Assembly: GCA_036435485.1 (NCBI GenBank)
Contig: CM071600.1
Span: 160,592,546-160,656,545, forward strand
Source of the DNA: Saposhnikovia divaricata
Lineage: Eukaryota > Streptophyta > Magnoliopsida > Apiales > Apiaceae
Direction of reading: 5' to 3'
DNA length: 64,000 nt
Below, one piece after another: positions 58,249-64,000 of this stretch. Numbering within the stretch: position 1 is the stretch's first letter; every line of letters starts with the position of its first letter. The notes beneath the pieces were generated by a model that did not search any database, had not been told where the DNA came from, and was given only the letters and a program-made list of their open reading frames with translations. Both the position numbers and the translations under genes were made by a program.

Positions 58249-59390
58249 TCTTCTTCCTTAGTATCCTCAATAGGAATAAAAGTATATTGTTCATTCTTGC
58301 AAACATGACCTTGACCGAATTTCTCCCTACATTTATAACATAGGTGATTGTTTTTCCTATATTGAAATTCTTCAGGAGAAATTTTCTTGAAATTACTATT
58401 AAGAACAGTAGATTTCTTGTCATCTCCCAATTTCCCTTCACTTTTCTTGTCAACCACCACATTCTTTCCCCAATTACAACTCACAGATTTCTTTATCTCC
58501 TGTTTCTTGATTACTGCTTCCGGAGTCTGTTCTTGAAACTGGGCTATCTCCAGAGCATCCAACAATGATTTAGGTTTCATTAACCTCACCATAGGTTTCA
58601 ATTCAGACTTCAATCCTGAGATAAAACTAGAAACAAAATACCCTTCCCCCAAACTGTGATTCTTACACAACACCAAGGCTTTCAGTTCTTCAAATTTCTC
58701 TACATATTCTAACATAGAGCCTACTTGTGTAAGTTTATTAAATTCTTCTTGAACATCTAATCCATCTTTATTCCCAAAACGTTTCATCAAAGAATCACAG
58801 AAAATTTCCCAAGAAACTTTACCATTAACCATCTTAAAACTTTGATACCATACATCAGCTTTTCCATCTAAATATAATTCAATCATCTCAACCTTGAAAG
58901 AATCACTAACTTGATGTAGCAAAAAGAACTTATTTCATTTCCTCAACCATGACCTTGGATCTTCCCCCATAAAACAAGGTAATTCCAACCTTGGTTGGTG
59001 AACAAGAAAGGGTTTAGCAGATCGATCTTTACTTACATCTTCATCATTCTTATTCTTGAATTTTCCAGAATTGGGTGTTTGTAAAATTTGCGATCGATCC
59101 ACCCAAATTTCTCCATCTCTTCCCACTACTTAATCTACATTCCGATTCTTGAAAACCCCAGAAATCTTAGCTTTGATTCTCTCCTCCATCGTAGCATTGT
59201 AAGCTTCAATCTTTGCATCACACCAAGAAACTAAAGACACCAATTAATCCATCTTGTCAATTAGCCTATTCTCCATTGCTAAATTACTCTCAGCAATCTT
59301 TTTATGACACGCATTGCTCACTTCTTGTATTCGAGACTCAAGATCTTTCCACATTTCTTCTGAATTCCTCGATCTTGTATTGCTCACCAT
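58249..59390 (-). pseudogene. gag: M1 Gag
   Basis: On the minus strand the ATG is at 59390 (MVSNTRSRNSEEMWKDLESR). Main domain 58922 to 58249: ELYLDGKADVWYQSF-like sequence, KVSWEIFCDSLMKRFG, EEFNKLTQVGSMLEYVEKFE and SFISGLKSELKPMVRL, then the modified zinc knuckle CYKCREKFGQGHVC. Stops occur near 59244, 59127 and 58932. The frame runs through the solo-LTR insertion point into protease sequence at 26450. The knuckle pattern is characteristic of Reina/Galadriel-type chromoviruses. Confidence 0.87.
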
Positions 59391-59422
59391 TGAAAAATTC
59401 TGATGAATTCCAAGGAATCTCT

Positions 59423-59437
59423 CGCTCTAATACCAAA
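59423..59437 (-). other. M1 primer binding site
   Basis: On the minus strand the sequence is tttggtattagagcg, immediately inside the LTR. It is an initiator-Met-type PBS with C-to-T at one position, the same variant as the outer copia PBS. Confidence 0.8.
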
Positions 59438-59662
59438 TGTCAGGTTCTGACTTATAAAAGAAATGAACTACTGATTTTATTGAACAAGAAGATTGTTTAC
59501 AGAACTTTAGAGAAGAAAGGGAAGAAGTACAGAACAACAATACAATTCTCAAGCTGCCTTTCTTCTAGAATTACAAGACTTTATATAGCAAGAGCATTTC
59601 TCCCCGCCAAAAATAACTAACTAATAATGACTTAAAACTAACTCTCGGGTCAGTTCATGACA
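59438..59662 (-). repeat. M1 5' LTR
   Basis: 225 bp, nearly identical to 16402-16624 (a handful of substitutions and 1-2-base indels). The TATA box is at about 59580-59588 on the minus strand. It is followed by an extra A and then atttg, the repeat of the left flank. Confidence 0.92.
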
Positions 59663-59663
59663 A

Positions 59664-60270
59664 ATTTGGCATTTCCGTTTAGTTACACATATGGGCTAAA
59701 AGCCCAATTGTACTTAATTATGAGTGTTTGCACAACTTCCAAATATGGGCTTTTTACCACTTATTCGGCCCATTAGTAAAAATAGATGGAGAAGTACTTT
59801 TTACTTTTCTCACACACTTTTCAAAAAACGTTCCCTTCTTGCGGTGCCTCTCTTTACACCTCCATCTCCATTTCTTCTCTGTGTCTACAAGCTTCATTCA
59901 TCTAATGAGACATCGCATCAGGTTATGCTCGATTCCAACTTGCTCACTACTAATTTATGTCCAAGATCTGTCAAAGGGAAGTTGTATGTATATATATGTA
60001 TGTATGTGATTAATGTGTATTAATTAGTTGTTAACTCTTATTTTTGGTTCGATTGTTTAGCTTTAGTAATTTTCTCTAAACTCCATATGAATTTGCTCTC
60101 TGTCGTAAATTGGTGCTGTAGAATTGATGCCTCTACTATTTAGTTGTTTTAATATAAGATTTTTTGTTCATGTGTATCCCATCGTATGATTACAAATAAA
60201 TATATTTTTTGTATTATGCTACCCTATTTACACTCATATATGCGCATTAATGTTTGTTTTGTCTTTGCAG
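59664..60270 (+). other. Probable host 5' region and intron
   Basis: Unique-looking DNA to the right of M1. 59780-59990 is C/T-rich and could be a 5' UTR. From about 59985 (ttgtatgtatat) to tttgtctttgcag at 60270 it has the look of an intron with a strong acceptor just before an ATG. No TE motif is seen. Small overlapping ORFs here have no domain. Confidence 0.4.
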
Positions 60271-60399
60271 ATGGTCGCGGCATCAACTGCGACTGATGGC
60301 TTCGCTAATTGGAAAGATGAACAACAATTGTGTTTGTAGAGTTATGTGCAACTGAGGTAATTAAAAGCAACAATCCTAACACAACTTTAAGTAAAGAAG
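60271..60399 (+). pseudogene. Host exon fragment, Myb/SANT-like DNA-binding protein
   Basis: Starts ATG right after a good splice acceptor: MVAASTATDGFANWKDEQQ. A one-base shift then moves the frame to VFVELCATEVIKSNNPNTTL followed by SKEG. The pair 'NW.DE' and 'F.ELC..EV..NN.PNT..SKEG' is like the start of plant Myb/SANT-like domains (L10-interacting MYB type), where a conserved Gly-Trp would follow; here sequence similarity stops at GGG. The exon is broken by the frameshift and by foreign DNA from about 60400. M1 also separates it from its likely upstream region. Confidence 0.5.
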
Positions 60400-60890
60400 G
60401 GGTTACGACGTGATTTCTGCCGGATTCCGGTTCGGTCGGACCTGCAATGAAGAAGAATGCAAGGGTTTGGCCCCCCGATTCACCTCTGGTATGAGAATCA
60501 GTTAGTCGGTTTTGGTAAGGTATTTTGAACGTAGAGAGCTTGTGTTTGTGTGTAAGTGTCATTGAATGAATAATCAAACCTGAATTAACCTTATTCTTTT
60601 TTTCCTCGTCGGTTACCGAAGTGTGGGTGAGGCGGAGAACGTGTCCCACGTTCTTAGGATCATGCGACTATATGACCGTTGTCTCAAGATGGACCGGATG
60701 AATGTGGGCTTCCATTCGGTTTCGGGGTGCTGGGCCTTCGGTTCGGCCCGCTAAGGAAGTGGGCCTCCAACATGTCCCTGGGCTTCGTTCGGAGCGATCC
60801 TCAGGACGAAGGCGAAAGCCTAAGCCCATCTTCGGAATACAATCCTCAGACGTCTCATTCGGATAAGGATGGCGATCGACAAGTGATAGT
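60400..60890. other. GC-richer block of unknown origin
   Basis: 491 bases of clearly higher G+C than its surroundings, with words such as ttccggttcggtcgg, ccttcggttcggcccg and gaagtgggcctcc. It interrupts the SANT-like exon and abuts the Tat-like LTR at 60891. The style fits a fragment of another retrotransposon, but I recognise no terminal structure or protein. Confidence 0.4.
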
Positions 60891-62306
60891 GTTAGTGCCC
60901 TAGAGACAATGTAATAGTGTTTCTAGGAAAGACTATTTTGTTACTTAATGATTATGTTCCATCGATTATTAATATGATGATTTATTATGTCTTTACATAC
61001 TGCGAAATAAATGTTAGAATAATAAATGTCCTTGAATATGTAACACGTATTCTATATCTTTAAGTATGTAACTTAAAATGAGATTATAAGAATAGTGTTA
61101 ATATTCCTAAATATCCCTAATCGAGCATTAATAATATGGGACAATTATAATGCATTAAGATTAGTATGTTTGTTGACTGATGACCACATCTCATTGGTCA
61201 TGGGTATAGTGATACTAAAGTCAAGAACATAGGTGCATGTAATATTCTACATGGCACTGGACAGACCCACAGTGAGATTCTACATGTTAATAATGTCATT
61301 AGAAAGACTCACAGTGATAATGGTGTAATGATCGTTAGACTTGAGATCATTATATTTCTATATGAGGATTAATATACTTTGAGTACATTAAAAATTACCT
61401 TTGACTGGGTAATGATAAAAGTGGACATCGGGTATATTATGAGACATATGAGAAATATGAATGATAGAAATAGGATTTAGCCCTCCTATTATTAGGAGAG
61501 ATATTAATGGCCTCTTGATTGAGTGAGACTATGAAAATGCATGGTCATGCTCAAATGATGATTTGTTTTAATAGTCTACTCATTGATCAAGGAAACCCGG
61601 ATTAAGCATTGAAGAGGATGACTAAATACATGCCTCTAGTTTAATCTATAATATTTGGTTAAAGAGATTGATATGGGCTAAAAGTAAGCCTTAAAGACAC
61701 ATTTAATGTGGCATTAATTAGACCCGGAATGGTCCAAACGTGGGGCCCACCAGATGGGCCCAAACCCTATTTATAATATTAATTTCGTAATTAATATTAA
61801 GGGTAATAAACAGCTCAGCAAATAGTCAAACAAGGATATTACTCTTGCCTGACTTAGCATCCAAGATACATATTTCAACATGGAAACTGATTCATATAAG
61901 GAAGAGATCTAGAACCTTCCTCAAGGAAGACTTGTCCACCAAGTCTCTGACTCCTAACATAATTCTAGGGCTTCTCAGCCTATATAAAGGGTCTAACCCC
62001 TCATCTCAGAAAAACATTTTTGGGTAGAGCTCAATACGTCACTACGTTTTGGCTTAATCCTCGAATAAGGACATACAAGCCACTGCGTCCTAGGTGAGCT
62101 CTCGCCGCCATAGCCTCGAGGGCACCATCACCTAGAACTACGTCTTGGCTTGATTCTCAATAATGAGATACGTAGGCACTCTGTGAGGACCGATCAGTCC
62201 CGTAACACGGAAACAGCCATTAAAGCTCGAAGCTCAAACTCCCTTAGCATTAAATACACATAAACCCTAGCCGCAATATTCATAACCTAGTTTTTATTCC
62301 ACAACA
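60891..62306 (+). repeat. 5' LTR of a Tat/Retand-like gypsy element
   Basis: 1,416 bp from TGTTAGTGCCC to TTCCACAACA, immediately before a PBS. A clear TATA box, tatataaagg, lies at 61981. No coding content. The matching 3' LTR is outside the window, so the left border is inferred from TG and context (left flank gatag). Confidence 0.75.
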
Positions 62307-62307
62307 T

Positions 62308-62323
62308 TTGGCGCCGTCTGTGG
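62308..62323 (+). other. PBS of the Tat/Retand-like element
   Basis: The sequence ttggcgccgtctgtgg lies one base after the LTR. This tggcgcc type differs from the Met-type PBS of all other elements in the window and is common in the Athila/Tat branch. The exact tRNA was not determined. Confidence 0.75.
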
Positions 62324-62339
62324 TAAGACAACATCAACC

Positions 62340-63559
62340 ATGGTTAGCACACGAAGAACTGCACCAGGCTCTACCGAAGCTTTATCAATCAGCTCCGCTC
62401 CGCCTCTTATCTCTGGGTCAACCACGTTTGAACAAGGGACGATCCCCCAAACTTAAGTTTCTCAGCCTCCAGGGATGAATCCCCCTGCTGGGAGTACGCT
62501 GCCTATGGTTATCCATCCAGAACAAGGAACCAACTCTCTTCAGATGGTAATCTCTCCCCTGGTTGATCCTAACCACCCTTCATCTGGGGTACAGATCCAT
62601 ACTACGGATCTCCCCATAAATACCAACCCAATGTATGGGTTGCCCAACTACCCCCCTGTTCAAGAACCTGGACCGATTCATCATGCTTTGCAGATCCGAG
62701 ATCGCGAGTATCTGGACTACTCCGGCCCCTATACTACTGATTCGACATCTAAGGATGACGATGATGACCGTGACGAAGCCTCAAGGAGGCGACGTGCTAG
62801 TAGAGAGCCCCGAAGGAGGGCCCGAAGAATCCATGATGGACCTCCACAAACGACTGAGGAAAGGATCAAGGCTCATGAGGCTGAGATCCAGAGGCTGAAA
62901 GATGACGCCGCCAAAGAGCAAGCAAGGCAGAATCAAAGTCTGCATCGACCTCCTCCAATCTCAGGAAGGGTTCCCGTCATAGATCTGGAGAGGTCGTCTA
63001 GGAGACAAAGAAGGGCCGATACCTCAACTGAAGGAGCAACGAGGGCGGAAACCCCCAGAAACAACCCCAAGGATCTGATGCCGCTAGATCTTGATGATCC
63101 AACACCTCCGTTCATTGAGGAGGTGATGAATGCCCGCATCTCAAAGAAATTCAAGATGCCGACGATCAAGGCCTATGATGGAACAGGCGATCCTGAAACT
63201 CATGTTAGGACGTTCACAGCTGCACTACTGCTGCAACATGCTAGTGATGCCTTAAAGTGTAGGGCGTTCCCTCAAACCCTGTCGGGTATGGCTCAAAGGT
63301 GGTATAGCAGGCTACCTGTAAATTCGATTGGCTCTTTCAAGGAGTTAAAGAATGTCATTGTTAGCCAATTCATTAGTGGAAGAGTTCATGAAAAAAGTTC
63401 TGCATCCCTCATGTATGTGGTGCAGGGGAAGAACGAGAATCTAAGGGATTATCTCAAGCGAATCACCAAGGAGACATTGAATATTACAGATCTGGAGAAT
63501 AAAGTGGCCGTGGTAGCCTTGGAACATGGAACCACTGATCCTTTCTTCAAGAGGTCTTT
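62340..63559 (+). pseudogene. gag: Tat/Retand-like Gag, 3' truncated by insertion
   Basis: The frame from ATG at 62340 (MVSTRRTAPGSTEALSISSA) has one stop at about 62454 and is then open to the insertion. The N-terminus is Pro-rich. An Arg-rich block (REPRRRARR) and a short helical EAEIQRLKDDAAKEQ segment follow. The gag domain runs from MPTIKAYDGTGDPETHVRTF through KCRAFPQTLSGMAQRWYSRL and ENLRDYLKRIT. Layout and PAYDGTGDP-like motif are typical of Tat/Retand gags. The frame is cut at 63559 by a G1-family LTR; the last codons before stop in 63560-63614 belong to that LTR. Confidence 0.88.
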
Positions 63560-64000
63560 TGTAAGAACCCAGATTTTGGGTGGAATTAAAACTTTTATGT
63601 ATTTAATGATGTAAGAACGAATAGTGGTTATGGCTACAATGTAATAATTGATATTTGGAAAGAATGAATGGAATTCGACTTTATTATGTTTATGTCTTGA
63701 AGAATGCTAAAGGGTGACAACATAGGTAAGAATAATCTATCTTCTAAGGGAATAAGATATGGCAACTTCAAGCAAGAGAATACTCTCATGTCATCCAGAT
63801 CGATAACGATTAATCCAGTAGTTCCGTAAAAAGGTTAAGGAACGATCGAAAGAGAATACGGACAATTATACAACGCTAAGAGAACAAGTAAAGAATATAG
63901 AATGAATAGTGTTTTGGTGGGAGTATAGAATAATATGAGACGACACTATATAGAAGTATTCGGAACGGATTTCCGAGTTCGTATTAGTGATCCAGGGGGA
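63560..64000 (+). repeat. Partial LTR of a G1-family gypsy element
   Basis: Starts TGTAAGAACCCAGATTTTGG and follows the G1 LTR order (aataatctatct, tctcatgtcatcca, gttccgtaaaa.ggttaagg, gacga.ctatatagaagtattc) with many substitutions. The window ends inside it. It is either the 5' LTR of another element or a solo LTR. Confidence 0.88.

Larger units (their letters stand above)
16402..59662 (-). mobile_element. M1: Reina-like Ty3/gypsy chromovirus split by nested insertions
   Basis: This minus-strand element has short LTRs of about 225 bp, a tRNA-Met-type PBS, gag, protease, RT, RNase H, integrase and a chromodomain-like C-terminus. It spans 43.3 kb here but about 5.1 kb after removing N1 (18072-24431) and the solo LTR with its contents (26451-58248). 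Short LTRs, the gag motif CYKCREKFGQGHVC and the end of the polyprotein fit Reina/Galadriel-type chromoviruses. The flank atttg lies on both sides, with one unexplained extra A at 59663 (or an LTR that ends ACAA). Reading frames line up across both insertion points. Confidence 0.9.

Noticed and set aside
59724..60023. Two overlapping small ORFs right of M1
   Set aside because: Low-complexity, overlapping in different frames, more likely 5' UTR/intron of the broken host gene.

Overview
This window is plant nuclear DNA, most likely from a eudicot with a large genome. It is AT-rich and has no compact gene array. Almost every base belongs to transposable elements nested inside one another. Lineage hallmarks are plant ones: a Sirevirus-type Ty1/copia element with an extra 3' ORF, Ty3/gypsy chromoviruses, a Tat/Retand-like gypsy gag, a CACTA DNA transposon and a Helitron-like end. 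The species cannot be fixed from the sequence. No rRNA gene, tRNA gene, CRISPR array or intact host gene was found.

Layout. (1) 1-456: 3' end and partial LTR of a gypsy element. (2) 457-16018: an outer copia element of which only the 5' LTR, PBS and gag start survive. Its LTR is split by a nearly complete 13.9-kb Sirevirus-like copia (874-14796, TSD ttcct) with LTRs, gag, pol and a large third ORF. (3) 16019-16140: a short Helitron-like 3' terminus. (4) 16141-16401 and 59664-60399: the only probable host locus, a 5' region plus a broken exon resembling a Myb/SANT-like DNA-binding protein. (5) 16402-59662: this host locus is split by a minus-strand Reina-like chromovirus (M1, about 5.1 kb once insertions are subtracted). 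M1 has itself been opened twice. The first insertion is a gag-only gypsy element (N1, 18072-24426, TSD tgctg). The second is a 4.8-kb solo LTR (26451-58243, TSD acaac).

The solo LTR was split by a long-LTR, Tekay/Del-like gypsy element (G1, 26682-53692, TSD caact/caatt). G1 was later hit in its gag start by a deleted relative (G2, 32217-40152, TSD atggg) and in its reverse transcriptase by a non-autonomous CACTA transposon (42267-47042, TSD ccg/tcg). Nesting therefore runs host > M1 > solo LTR > G1 > {G2, CACTA}, and the target-site duplications let the order of events be read. (6) 60400-60890: an unassigned GC-richer block. (7) 60891-63559: LTR, PBS and gag of a Tat/Retand-like gypsy element, cut at 63560 by another G1-family LTR that runs off the window.

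Most notable points: the CACTA element carries two captured host-gene fragments in opposite orientations, a DnaJ-C11/DNAJ13-like exon (minus) and a two-exon KHA-domain-like segment with an intact reading frame and GT-AG intron (plus). The Sirevirus-like element carries dense arrays of a GTCATAC-type motif, including a perfect inverted repeat, in both LTRs and in its pol-ORF3 spacer. Its 3' LTR contains about 41 bp of the DNA flanking its own 5' LTR. N1 is a gag-only element. G1 has an acidic extra ORF between PBS and gag. Almost all element ORFs carry stops or frameshifts; the Sirevirus-like gag (811 codons) is the only long intact one with a full domain set.
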